Shown here piece after piece: positions 1-7,941 of a stretch of 22,414 bases of DNA. The notes beneath the pieces were generated by a model, which saw only the letters and a list, made by a program, of their open reading frames with translations, was not told where the DNA came from and searched no databases. Numbering within the stretch: position 1 is the first letter of the stretch; each line of letters opens with the position of its first letter. This DNA comes from Prevotella sp. UBA4376 (GTDB lineage Bacteria; Bacteroidota; Bacteroidia; Bacteroidales; Bacteroidaceae): positions 1 through 22,414 of the forward strand of contig DGRY01000011.1 in NCBI GenBank assembly GCA_002391185.1. Direction: 5' to 3'. The translations under genes were made by a program, and so were the position numbers.

Positions 1-35
1 ATTCATAATTCAAAATTCGTAATTCCAAATTCTTT
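1..35. repeat. Heptanucleotide repeat (ATTCNNA units)
   Basis: The first 35 bases read as five consecutive 7-base units that each begin ATTC: ATTCATA, ATTCAAA, ATTCGTA, ATTCCAA and a diverged ATTCTTT. The array starts at the window edge, so its true length is unknown. It runs directly into the -7-like box at 39-46. Short AT-rich arrays of this kind occur between genes in Bacteroidota; the function here is unknown. Confidence 0.6.
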
Positions 36-38
36 TTG

Positions 39-46
39 TATCTTTG
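39..46 (+). promoter_or_regulatory. Candidate promoter -7 box (TATCTTTG)
   Basis: TATCTTTG matches the Bacteroidota primary-sigma -7 consensus TAnnTTTG exactly and lies 21 bases before the ATG at 68, so a transcript would have a leader of roughly 15 bases. No clear TTTG -33 box is present, because that position is occupied by the heptamer repeat. The box overlaps an upstream in-frame ATG at 44, which argues that translation starts at 68. Confidence 0.5.
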
Positions 47-67
47 TTCCTGAATAAAACCGAAGAG

Positions 68-1336
68 ATGCGTGTACTAATCGTAAACACAAGTGACAAT
101 ACTGGTGGTGCAGCTGTAGCTGCCAACCGTTTGAAAGATGCCCTTAATAACAATGGCGTAAAGGCAAAGATGTTGGTTCGTGATAAAAACACGGATGATA
201 TTACTGTTGTTGCCTTGCCTAAATCTCCATGGCTAAAATGGAATTTCCTTTGGGAACGTTTTTGCATATTTCTACATCTGCATTTCAAGAAGCTACATTT
301 GTGGGAAGTAGATACTGCTTTGTGCGGAAGTGATATCACTGAGTTACCAGAGTTTAAGGAGGCTGATATTGTTCATCTCTCATGGATAAATCAGGGTATG
401 CTTTCATTGAAGAGCATAAAGAAGATACTTGAAAGCGGTAAACCTGTTGTGTGGACAATGCACGACCTGTGGATGGCTACAGGTATTTGTCATTACACGC
501 GTGGGTGTAGCAACAATAGCACGCAATGTGGAAACTGTGTGCTTTTGCCTGGCTCTGGTAGCAATAAGGACTTGTCGAACAAAGTTTTTATGCGTAAGAA
601 TAGTCTGCTTAAACAGGGACATATCCATTTTGTGGCATGCAGCAAATGGTTACAGGGAGAGGCACTTAAAAGCAGTCTCTTCGTGGGGCAGGATATTACA
701 AGTGTTCCTAACCCTATTGATGCGCATCTTTTTCATCCTTCAGACAAAAGGGAGGCTCGTCTCAGATTGAATCTGCCTCTTGATAAAAAGATCATTCTCT
801 TCGTGTCGCAAAAGGTTACAGATGAACGCAAGGGGGCTAAATACTTTGTTGAGGCTATAAACAAACTTACGGATGCTCACCCTGAGATGAAGCAAACCAC
901 GGTGATTGCCATTCTTGGAGGACATTCTGAAGATATTACTTCACTACTTAGTTTGCCGTCATATCCATTAGGCTATATTAATCAGGCAAAGCGGATTGTC
1001 GATGTGTATAACTCTGCTAATGCTTTTGTGTTGCCATCGCTCGAGGATAATCTGCCTAACACCATTATGGAGGCTATGGCTTGTGGAGTGCCTTGCATAG
1101 GTTTCAATGTTGGTGGCATACCTGAGGAGATAGAACATAAGGTGAATGGTTATGTTGCTGAGTACAAGAACTCCGACAATCTTTCACAAGGCATTCATTG
1201 GGTGCTCGAAGAGGCTGATTATGAAACATTGAGTCATGATGCAGTTCGTAAGGTTAACCAATGCTACTCTCAGCGTGCTGTTGCAGCAAGGTATATTGAG
1301 ATATACGAGAAGGCGTTGAAAAACAAAGGTATATAA
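68..1336 (+). CDS. GT4-family glycosyltransferase
   Basis: Predicted cytoplasmic or membrane-associated GT-B glycosyltransferase of 422 residues, probably transferring a sugar from a nucleotide donor during surface-polysaccharide assembly. The N-terminus (MRVLIVNTSDNTGGAAVAANRL) is the first Rossmann strand with the glycine-rich loop common in GT4 enzymes. The C-terminal half carries the donor-site signature around residues 336-355 (PSLEDNLPNTIMEAMACG), followed by GGIPEEI. Residues 141-157 hold a four-cysteine cluster (C141, C147, C154, C157) in a CHYTRGC...CGNC pattern seen in a subset of GT4 proteins of the colanic-acid/exopolysaccharide type; it may bind metal or form a structural knuckle. 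The start at 68 was preferred over the in-frame ATG at 44 because the latter lies inside the promoter box and adds eight non-conserved residues. The gene is 8 bp from the following GT2 gene, so the two are likely co-transcribed. Acceptor and donor cannot be told from sequence. Confidence 0.85.
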   Translation: MRVLIVNTSDNTGGAAVAANRLKDALNNNGVKAKMLVRDKNTDDITVVALPKSPWLKWNFLWERFCIFLHLHFKKLHLWEVDTALCGSDITELPEFKEADIVHLSWINQGMLSLKSIKKILESGKPVVWTMHDLWMATGICHYTRGCSNNSTQCGNCVLLPGSGSNKDLSNKVFMRKNSLLKQGHIHFVACSKWLQGEALKSSLFVGQDITSVPNPIDAHLFHPSDKREARLRLNLPLDKKIILFVSQKVTDERKGAKYFVEAINKLTDAHPEMKQTTVIAILGGHSEDITSLLSLPSYPLGYINQAKRIVDVYNSANAFVLPSLEDNLPNTIMEAMACGVPCIGFNVGGIPEEIEHKVNGYVAEYKNSDNLSQGIHWVLEEADYETLSHDAVRKVNQCYSQRAVAARYIEIYEKALKNKGI

Positions 1337-1344
1337 ACAAGATA

Positions 1345-2124
1345 ATGATAACTTTTACAATTATAACATGCACATATAATGCAGCTTCTGTTTTGCAGCG
1401 CACCCTTGATAGTGTTTTGAAACAGACATATCAAAATGTGGAGCATATTATCCTTGATGGAAAGTCGAAGGATAACACATTGCAGATGGCCGAAAGATAC
1501 AAGCTCGTTTCTGATAATGTTGAAGAAACGCGACATCAGGTTATTGTTGTATCAGAACCAGATAAGGGATTGTATGATGCAATGAACAAGGGCATAGATA
1601 AGGCTACAGGCAACTATATCGTTTTCCTTAATGCCGGCGATGTGTTTCCAACAGAAGATACATTAGAGACAATAGCTAACTCGGTTGGAGAAGGCGAAGA
1701 ACTTCCGGGGGTGCTCTATGGGGAAACAGATGTTGTTGACGATAATGGCACTTTTATCCGTCATCGTCGTCTGCAAGTCCCAAAAGCTCTCTCATGGCGT
1801 TCTTTCAAATGGGGTATGTTGGTGTGTCATCAAGCTTTTTATGCACGTGTGGATCTTGCACGCGAGAATCATTATAATCTTGACTATCGTCTTTCTGCCG
1901 ATGTTGACTGGTGTATACGAATAATGAAGTCAGCCGAACAGCATCACCTGTCTTTGTGTAATGTAAATGCAGTAATAGTTAACTATCTTGATGGTGGCAT
2001 GAGCATTAAAAATCACAAAGCATCGTTGAAGGAACGTTATCGCATCATGAGCAGTCATTATGGATTTATCCAAACATCTCTGCTACATCTGTGGTTTGTA
2101 ATCAGATCACTATTAAAAAAATAA
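1345..2124 (+). CDS. GT2-family glycosyltransferase (WcaE-like)
   Basis: Predicted GT-A fold glycosyltransferase of 259 residues. The N-terminus (MITFTIITCTYNAASVLQRT) is the classic GT2 start. D38 in the LDGKSKDNT motif should contact the nucleotide, and the metal-binding position is carried by LNAGD at residues 95-99 in place of DxD. Both are typical of the WcaE-like branch of GT2. No transmembrane domain is evident apart from a hydrophobic C-terminal stretch (LLHLWFVIRSLLKK) that could hold the enzyme at the inner membrane. It is 8 bp downstream of the GT4 gene and 1 bp upstream of the BNR gene, which suggests one transcript. The product is probably part of a cell-surface glycan; the exact linkage is unknown. 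Confidence 0.87.
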   Translation: MITFTIITCTYNAASVLQRTLDSVLKQTYQNVEHIILDGKSKDNTLQMAERYKLVSDNVEETRHQVIVVSEPDKGLYDAMNKGIDKATGNYIVFLNAGDVFPTEDTLETIANSVGEGEELPGVLYGETDVVDDNGTFIRHRRLQVPKALSWRSFKWGMLVCHQAFYARVDLARENHYNLDYRLSADVDWCIRIMKSAEQHHLSLCNVNAVIVNYLDGGMSIKNHKASLKERYRIMSSHYGFIQTSLLHLWFVIRSLLKK

Positions 2125-2125
2125 T

Positions 2126-3352
2126 ATGACCAAACTATCAGCTATTCATTCATTAAACCTGCGCTCCATTTTACTTGGAGCAGCTATTATTTTATTCTCT
2201 ACTATTGTTAGAGCTCAGGCTATTCTGCAAGATGAGTTTGTGTATAAGAATGTGGAAGGACTTGGGTCGTGCCATGCTGCAACTATAGTTGAACTGCAGA
2301 ATGGCGATCTTGTTGCTGCTTGGTTTGCTGGTAGTGAATATGAGGGAAAACCTGATGTGTGCATTTGGAGTAGCCGAAAGCCTAAAGGCTCTGACAAATG
2401 GACAACTCCAGAACTTGCTGCTGATGGTGTATTCCAATTAGGTACACGTGATGCTGAGTTGGGCGGTGTTAACGACACTATTGACAAAGCGTCAATAGGT
2501 CCTATAAAGACAAGAACAACGAATAAGTTTACCGTTCCTGATAGTGAACTTTATCGCAAGGCTTGCTATAACCCTGTTCTTTTTGAAATGCCTGATGGCG
2601 AGTTGCTTCTTTTCTTCAAGATAGGAAAGTTTGTGCAGGATTGGACAGGTTGGCTTGTTCGTTCCACTGACGGAGGAAAGACTTGGACCGACAGAGAGCC
2701 TCTTCCTACAGGTTTCTTAGGACCAGTCAAGAACAAACCTGAACTCATTGGAAATCGTCTCATCTGTCCTTCGAGTACAGAAAAAGGAGGTTGGCGAATC
2801 CATTTTGAAATCTATGATCTTGCCACAAAGAAATGGAAATATGTTGGTCCCGTTGATACTGAGTTGAAGATAAGAACAGCTGATATGCTGAAGAAAGATG
2901 CTAAGCCTACATTTATTGGTTGCATTCAGCCTTCTATCCTCAAACTCTCTGATGGACGCTTGCAGGTGGTATGTCGTTCTCAGAATGGAAAGGTGGCAAC
3001 AAGTTTCAGTAGTGATAATGGAGACAGTTGGACAAATGTAACCTTGCTTGATGTTCCTAATAACCAATCAGGTCTTGATGCTGTTACTCTTCGTGATGGG
3101 CGCCATGCGTTGATTTACAACAATGTAGCAACAGAACCAGGGCAGGAAACAGGTCCTCGCACTCCTTTGTCTATAGCTCTTTCCACAGATGGTATTAATT
3201 GGCATCATACCTTAACGCTTGAAGACAGCAAGATAGGAGAGTATTCCTATCCTGCAATTATTCAAGGCAAGGATGGCAATTTGCATTGCATATATACTTG
3301 GCGTCGTCAGCTAATAGCCTATAAAAAGATAGCTTTATCAAAGCTAAAGTAG
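2126..3352 (+). CDS. Secreted sialidase-fold (BNR/Asp-box) protein
   Basis: A 408-residue exported protein. A signal peptide is seen at about residues 1-31 (hydrophobic core ILLGAAIILFSTIV, then RAQ). The rest resembles the 'predicted neuraminidase' BNR_2 family (COG4692 type), a six-bladed beta-propeller. Three Asp-box-like repeats are visible at STDGGKTW (180-187), SSDNGDSW (295-302) and STDGINW (353-359). The block GFLGPVKNKPELI followed by CPSSTEKGGWRIHFE (about 196-228) is highly typical of that family. The N-terminal position where true GH33 sialidases have the R-I-P motif reads SCHAATIVEL, so sialidase activity should not be assumed; another exo-glycosidase or lyase role is equally possible. 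About 40 residues (103-143) rich in polar residues lie between the first and second blades and look like an insertion. The gene follows the GT2 gene by 1 bp and converges with the amylase gene, with 2 bp between stop codons. Confidence 0.75.
   Translation: MTKLSAIHSLNLRSILLGAAIILFSTIVRAQAILQDEFVYKNVEGLGSCHAATIVELQNGDLVAAWFAGSEYEGKPDVCIWSSRKPKGSDKWTTPELAADGVFQLGTRDAELGGVNDTIDKASIGPIKTRTTNKFTVPDSELYRKACYNPVLFEMPDGELLLFFKIGKFVQDWTGWLVRSTDGGKTWTDREPLPTGFLGPVKNKPELIGNRLICPSSTEKGGWRIHFEIYDLATKKWKYVGPVDTELKIRTADMLKKDAKPTFIGCIQPSILKLSDGRLQVVCRSQNGKVATSFSSDNGDSWTNVTLLDVPNNQSGLDAVTLRDGRHALIYNNVATEPGQETGPRTPLSIALSTDGINWHHTLTLEDSKIGEYSYPAIIQGKDGNLHCIYTWRRQLIAYKKIALSKLK
3321..3346 (-). terminator. Candidate intrinsic terminator of the minus-strand sus run
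   Basis: Read on the minus strand, TAGCTTT-GAT-AAAGCTA forms a perfect 7-bp stem with a 3-base loop (3330-3336 pairing with 3340-3346), followed at once by TCTTTTTAT (3329-3321). It begins 8 bases past the amylase stop codon. The whole element lies inside the last codons of the convergent BNR gene. The stem has only two G-C pairs, so strength is uncertain. Confidence 0.5.
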
Positions 3353-3354
3353 TA

Positions 3355-5166
3355 TTATTGCATAATCTTCTTGCCGTTACGGATAACTATTCCCTTGTAG
3401 TTTTTGCCTACTCTCTGTCCTGAAAGGTTATAGGTTGTAGAGTTGATAGGGTAGGAAGTAGTCTCAGTGTGGCTTATACCTGTTGGTATAAATGCTGTTG
3501 ATTGTATGCCTTCAATGGAATAATATCCTCCATTGACAAATGGCATATCGCCAGTTTGAGGCTTTTTGTCGCCTGCGTTGAAGATTATACCAGCGTTGCT
3601 ACCATTAGCAGAATGCTTGTCACTTGCATCCATAGTCCACTTATATACTTTGTTTCCGTTGTTTGTACCCACAAGGGTGCATTGCTTGCCAGGCCATTCG
3701 CTTTTGGTGTAGTTGGCTGTTTTATCCCAGTTCCAGCAGTATATATATGTAGCATTCCATGCTGAAGGAACTTCAAAGAAAGCACATCTCTCACCACTAT
3801 TTACAATGCAGAAAGAAGGCATTGTGAACGTGTATGGTGAATCGGCAATAGAACTTATTGCTGATATATCAACTGAAGTGCTCACATAGTATTTGAATCC
3901 CTCACCTTCTACAGCAAGTTTATAACCATTGGTGCTTACCCCTGTTGTTGTGCCGAGAAGAAGCAGTACGTTACCATTGCTGCCTTCCACCTGCAAGACA
4001 AAGCCATTGCTTTGTGCTTCGCTTTTCAATATGTTGCTTTGATTTGTTATGCCTGCCGCCTTGCGTGCAAGGATAAGTTTTTTTATAGTTCCCTTATGCT
4101 TCATCCAATGATACATCCATATACATGGTGTACCAGGCATAGCCAAGATATAGGCATTTGCAGCCTCTACATAACCATATACTGGAGCTTTGCCATTGTC
4201 GTTGTAACGACCTGTGTCGTGATTGTCAACAAAAGAAACACTGTATCTTGAATAGTTGTTGTCGTTAGCAAGACAATCTTTGTCAAGGTCGCTCCAGTTT
4301 CCGTTGTTGAAAGCAGCATTGATATTGTATTTCATTGGGAAGTCGAAGGCTGCACTTTGGATAACTCCGTTTTTCTTTGTGCCATTAATCCAGCTTACGA
4401 CTTTTGATTTGTTTCCATCCCAATATTCGCCTACAGAGAAGGTAGGATTTGCCTGCTTGTTATATTGCCCTACGTATGATGCACTGAAACCTTTCACCAT
4501 ATCGTAGCGAAATCCCGCATAACCAAGTTCGTTAAGCAAGTAATCAAGGTAGGTGTTCACATTAGCCTGTGTTGTGGCATTGGTGTGGTCGAGGTCACGA
4601 TAGCCGTCGAAGTTGTCGCCTGTATCAGCATTACCTTTTATCTTGCCTTTAACACCAGATGCGGCATTTGTGTTGGCCTCGTCGTTGCTGCATATCTGTG
4701 TGTAGTTGGTGTTGTCCCACGTTAACGAATAGGTTTTGTTTGTTACCGTTCCTGTGACGCTCTCGTTAGGGAAATATACCCAGTTACCAAAACCATTTTT
4801 ATGGTTTATAACAACATCTTCGATGATGCCTGTTCCTTTGCTTTTGAATGTAGAAATCATGTTGCGCAACTCACTTTCTGTGCCCCAGCATGAATTGTGG
4901 TCAAGCCAGAAACAAGGATCGTAACCCATGGTGTTGCGCTTGTTGTAATGCCAATCTGATGTCTTTCCAGAATTGGTAACCCAGATAAGATCGAAAAACT
5001 GAGACAACTCGTCAGCCTGTGCTGTAAGGGTGTTCCAGTTTGACTGTTCATAGGAGTCCCAGTAGAAGCCTTGTAACATCACACCACTATAGTTTGCAGG
5101 CCATCCCTGTGCAAATGAACCCATACTGATAATTGCAAACAGAATGAGAGAATAAATGCGCTTCAT
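3355..5166 (-). CDS. Secreted GH13 alpha-amylase with starch-binding module and sorting-like tail
   Basis: Endo-acting alpha-amylase of 603 residues, predicted to hydrolyse alpha-1,4 bonds of starch outside the cell. A cleavable signal peptide (about 1-20, MKRIYSLILF...GSFAQ) has no lipobox cysteine. The GH13 barrel shows region I DVVINH (117-122), nucleophile D222 in GFRYDMVKGF, acid/base E247 in SVGEYWDG, and transition-state aspartate D317 in FVDNHDTGRY, so all three catalytic carboxylates are present. After a beta-sandwich comes a tryptophan-rich module (about 462-550, IYCWNWD...SEWPG) resembling starch-binding CBM26-type domains. The last ~40 residues (YNLSGQRVGKNYKGIVIRNG then KK) resemble the C-terminal sorting-like tails of Prevotella secreted proteins. 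The start at 5166 was chosen over 5199 because it begins directly with the signal peptide. It occupies the place of susG in B. theta but is not a lipoprotein. It lies 72 bp after the susF-like gene, with a hairpin in the gap. Confidence 0.88.
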   Translation of the reverse strand: MKRIYSLILFAIISMGSFAQGWPANYSGVMLQGFYWDSYEQSNWNTLTAQADELSQFFDLIWVTNSGKTSDWHYNKRNTMGYDPCFWLDHNSCWGTESELRNMISTFKSKGTGIIEDVVINHKNGFGNWVYFPNESVTGTVTNKTYSLTWDNTNYTQICSNDEANTNAASGVKGKIKGNADTGDNFDGYRDLDHTNATTQANVNTYLDYLLNELGYAGFRYDMVKGFSASYVGQYNKQANPTFSVGEYWDGNKSKVVSWINGTKKNGVIQSAAFDFPMKYNINAAFNNGNWSDLDKDCLANDNNYSRYSVSFVDNHDTGRYNDNGKAPVYGYVEAANAYILAMPGTPCIWMYHWMKHKGTIKKLILARKAAGITNQSNILKSEAQSNGFVLQVEGSNGNVLLLLGTTTGVSTNGYKLAVEGEGFKYYVSTSVDISAISSIADSPYTFTMPSFCIVNSGERCAFFEVPSAWNATYIYCWNWDKTANYTKSEWPGKQCTLVGTNNGNKVYKWTMDASDKHSANGSNAGIIFNAGDKKPQTGDMPFVNGGYYSIEGIQSTAFIPTGISHTETTSYPINSTTYNLSGQRVGKNYKGIVIRNGKKIMQ

Positions 5167-5185
5167 AATTACTTTGTTATGGTAA

Positions 5186-5212
5186 CAGGGCGAACTCAAA
5201 GAATCCGCCCTG
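5186..5212. other. Intercistronic stem-loop between susF-like and amylase genes
   Basis: CAGGGCG (5186-5192) pairs perfectly with CGCCCTG (5206-5212) around a 13-base loop. It is G-C rich in an otherwise AT-rich 72-bp gap and is not followed by a T tract on the minus strand (TTACCATAAC), so it is not a standard terminator. It could be an mRNA-stability or processing element that sets amylase expression apart from the genes before it. This role is inference. Confidence 0.5.
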
Positions 5213-5238
5213 AATGTTGTTATTATGCTTATTTATAA

Positions 5239-6711
5239 TTAATCTTCAACAGGAACAAATGCAAACTGACCTGTAATATCGCAGAAATATACATCGTAAG
5301 TTCCTTCTGGAATGTTGATGTTCTTAGCTTCACTTGTAACTCCACTACCATAGATGGTTGCACCTAAGGTGTTGTAGTTTGTAGTGTTTCCGCTAATACC
5401 CCAGTTAGCGCTGTCCCAATTACCATTAGAACGGAATTTCAGTTCACCACCAACAGTAGCATTATGGATATACCAGTTATGATCGTTAACCTTTTCAAGT
5501 TCGAGGTCTGTGCTCCAACTGTTAAATGCACCAATAAGACCTATCTTTGTGTAAACGTCTGGTGATTGGTTTTCAAGTTTTGTCCAACTATAGGTATTGT
5601 TACCCATGTTGATGGTTAGAGTGTAGAATTCGTTCTGTGTAGGAGCAGCAAAAGCCTGTCCTTCTGAATTCTGTAATGTTCCTGTTTCGTCAGTAGCGCC
5701 ATCTACTGCTGAACCCCATGCAACGCTGAAGTTGCCTAAGCCCTCTTTGTTCCAAATCTTTAGGTCGTATGAGCCATTGAACTGACCTGTATAGGTAGCA
5801 GTTGTACTTCCTGATGGGATAAAGAGCGATTTTTTTGCAGCTTCGGCTGTCCAACCATTCATGTTGCCTACCATATAGTAGAGGTCTGTTTTAACAATGG
5901 TGTATTCGTTTGTGAGCATATTGATAACCATAGCGTATGAGCCTGGTTTTTCAACGACACCAGCACCAGGATAGTTTATTGTTAGCTTACCGCTAAGACT
6001 CTTATCACCATCCTTCACAGTACCAAGTGCACCTGCTGCAAAAAGATCATCGTTGTCAACATTTGATTGTGGCACAATCTTCCAATACTGATTAGCAGCT
6101 GTTGTTTTGAAAGTAACAGTAAAATAAGGGTCTTCGTAAATGTCTTTATCTGAACGGGTGAACTTCAGAATGTTATTTTTTGTCCATCCGCCAGCAACAT
6201 CGCCAACAAGGTAATATACAGGTTCTATGTTTGGAGCAGCAGGAGTAATGCTGACATTTACTTCGCCTGCGTCAACATAAACATCATCACCTTTGTAGTT
6301 CACGTTTGAATATACGTGCGCCTTGAATATACGTTCTACCGGGCGCTTGCCGAATGCATTCTCTACTAATGCCTGCAAAGCAGCGCTGTCGGCTTTGCAA
6401 TCAGCTGTAAGTTCTATTGTCTTGGAAAGTTCGTCTTTAACTCCTTCACCTGTTGGAGTGAGTTTCACACGGTTGTTCTCTACAGTGCTTCCTTCTGGAA
6501 GCGCTGCAGATGAAAGAGTGAACATATTAATGCTTTCTCCTGCCTGGTTAAGGTCTATAGCTCCAGCTGCGGCAGCAGTATATCCAGGTATTGTTATGGC
6601 ATCTTCCTGAGCATTAGACTGTGGTGCAGCCCAATCATCGTAGTCGCCATTACAAGCACTGAAGCCGAATACTGCCATGAGCAGTCCGAATATATATATA
6701 TGCTTTTTCAT
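5239..6711 (-). CDS. susF: SusF-like starch-binding outer-membrane lipoprotein
   Basis: Surface lipoprotein of 490 residues, close to the 485 of B. theta SusF. It binds starch without cutting it and helps hold substrate at the SusC/D importer. The signal peptide ends in the lipobox F-S-A-C with C20 as the lipidated cysteine, followed by an acidic stretch (NGDYDDW) of the kind that can direct surface export in Bacteroidota. Residues about 40-157 form the N-terminal Ig-like region. Three tandem carbohydrate-binding modules follow, each starting with a similar strand: VYYLVGDVAGGW (165-176), LYYMVGNMNGW (277-287) and YTKIGLIGAFNSW (387-399). Repeated tryptophans fit sugar stacking. It is 36 bp after the susE-like gene. 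Assignment as SusF rather than SusE rests on the three modules and the gene order. Confidence 0.85.
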   Translation of the reverse strand: MKKHIYIFGLLMAVFGFSACNGDYDDWAAPQSNAQEDAITIPGYTAAAAGAIDLNQAGESINMFTLSSAALPEGSTVENNRVKLTPTGEGVKDELSKTIELTADCKADSAALQALVENAFGKRPVERIFKAHVYSNVNYKGDDVYVDAGEVNVSITPAAPNIEPVYYLVGDVAGGWTKNNILKFTRSDKDIYEDPYFTVTFKTTAANQYWKIVPQSNVDNDDLFAAGALGTVKDGDKSLSGKLTINYPGAGVVEKPGSYAMVINMLTNEYTIVKTDLYYMVGNMNGWTAEAAKKSLFIPSGSTTATYTGQFNGSYDLKIWNKEGLGNFSVAWGSAVDGATDETGTLQNSEGQAFAAPTQNEFYTLTINMGNNTYSWTKLENQSPDVYTKIGLIGAFNSWSTDLELEKVNDHNWYIHNATVGGELKFRSNGNWDSANWGISGNTTNYNTLGATIYGSGVTSEAKNINIPEGTYDVYFCDITGQFAFVPVED

Positions 6712-6747
6712 GTTTCTAACTTTTGTTGATTGATAATGTCTTTTTAA

Positions 6748-7923
6748 TTATTTCACTTCGCCCTTGTCATTGTCGAAATCAATATAGAGTTTCTGACCAG
6801 GAGTACAGGTTACAGAATAATCGGCACCAACATCTTTAGCCCAACCGTCATAAATGGCTTGAGCACGCCAATAGAGGTTGCCACTATAGATAGTGAACTC
6901 TGTTTTCCACCATTCGTAGCCAGGAATCTTGATGTAGGCACGAAGCTCGCCAGAACCAGCGAATGCAGGAGAAACAAACTTCTCTGAAGCATTAGCACCT
7001 GGAGTGAGTTTCCATTCAGGGTCGCCATCATTCCATGCACCAGCAGCACTACCAATGACATAAGCATTACCAGGATATATGTTTATAGTGTTGTCAAGCT
7101 GGTTCTTGGCTTTGTTTACCTTTGTTACGAAATGAATAGCGTACCAACCAGCCTTGCTTATCTGTACGCCACCATCGGCAGCCTGAGAAGCAATGACACC
7201 ATCTACAGCACAGTTTACTGTAGCGTCAGCATATCCCTTGTTGACTTTTGTGTTGAAGCCCCACTTGATAGAGCCGTTATCACCAACGTAGAACATTCCG
7301 TAGTATTCTTCTCCATTGCCACCGAATACACCTGCCAGTTGTTTGATAGCCTCACCCTTGCGGATACTGTTTCCTGCAAGATATACAGCCTTTGGAAGAG
7401 TAGCAACATAGCCTACTACAACCTTTGGTATCTCGATAGCGTTGGAATTGATGTAGCCACGTTCTGAATTGCTGATATGAGCACGTAAGCGAACATAGAT
7501 AGGCATAATAATACCAGAAGGGTCGGCACCAGCATGAGTGTCTTGATACATTTCAACAACGGCATTGTTGAGTTCGCCTGCATCAACATTCATGTTGGCA
7601 CTTGTATATGAACTCCCAAGCGTTTTGTATTCAACACCATCTACATCTTTGTCGCTGAAGTCCTTGTTCAGAGAAACCTGTACTTCGTAGGTCGTAGCAA
7701 GTGGAAAACCATAGTCAGGCTGACTGGTTGTAAGATTAAGTGTCTTGCCTTTCTCAAGGTCATAGACATTACCACCTAATGCCAACGCTGGGGTATTAAG
7801 ATGGAATGTAGTTGGGTCCTGCAGCGTTGGATTGCTGTCTATATCTTTACTGCATGATGCCATGAAAGGTAGTGTCACCAAGGCAAGAGCAGGTAAGACT
7901 ATATTTTTTAATGATTTTTTCAT
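6748..7923 (-). CDS. susE: SusE-like starch-binding outer-membrane lipoprotein
   Basis: Lipoprotein of 391 residues, matching the usual SusE length (387 in B. theta). The signal peptide ends in M-A-S-C, giving C24 as the lipid anchor, then SKDIDSNP. Residues about 36-170 match the SusE N-terminal domain pattern (FHLNTPALALGGNVYDLEKG...LTTSQPDYGFP...YEVQVSLNKDF), an Ig-like fold. Two binding modules follow, at about 178-283 (KAVYLAGNSIRKG) and 286-391 (NAYVIGSAAGAWNDGDPEWK). The predicted role is non-catalytic binding of starch chains at the cell surface. It sits 18 bp after susD and 36 bp before susF, consistent with one transcript and the canonical C-D-E-F order. Confidence 0.87.
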   Translation of the reverse strand: MKKSLKNIVLPALALVTLPFMASCSKDIDSNPTLQDPTTFHLNTPALALGGNVYDLEKGKTLNLTTSQPDYGFPLATTYEVQVSLNKDFSDKDVDGVEYKTLGSSYTSANMNVDAGELNNAVVEMYQDTHAGADPSGIIMPIYVRLRAHISNSERGYINSNAIEIPKVVVGYVATLPKAVYLAGNSIRKGEAIKQLAGVFGGNGEEYYGMFYVGDNGSIKWGFNTKVNKGYADATVNCAVDGVIASQAADGGVQISKAGWYAIHFVTKVNKAKNQLDNTINIYPGNAYVIGSAAGAWNDGDPEWKLTPGANASEKFVSPAFAGSGELRAYIKIPGYEWWKTEFTIYSGNLYWRAQAIYDGWAKDVGADYSVTCTPGQKLYIDFDNDKGEVK

Positions 7924-7941
7924 AGTTGTAATCTTTCTATA

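Noticed and set aside
44..67. Upstream in-frame ATG as start of the GT4 gene
   Set aside because: It falls within the TAnnTTTG box and adds residues (MFLNKTEE) before the conserved first beta-strand; the ATG at 68 is better.
5167..5199. Upstream in-frame ATG as start of the amylase gene
   Set aside because: It would put 11 polar residues in front of a good signal peptide and run into the intercistronic hairpin; the ATG at 5166 fits better.
6748..7923. The SusE-like gene as a frameshifted or truncated SusF
   Set aside because: Length, N-terminal domain and two binding modules match the normal SusE layout; nothing suggests damage.
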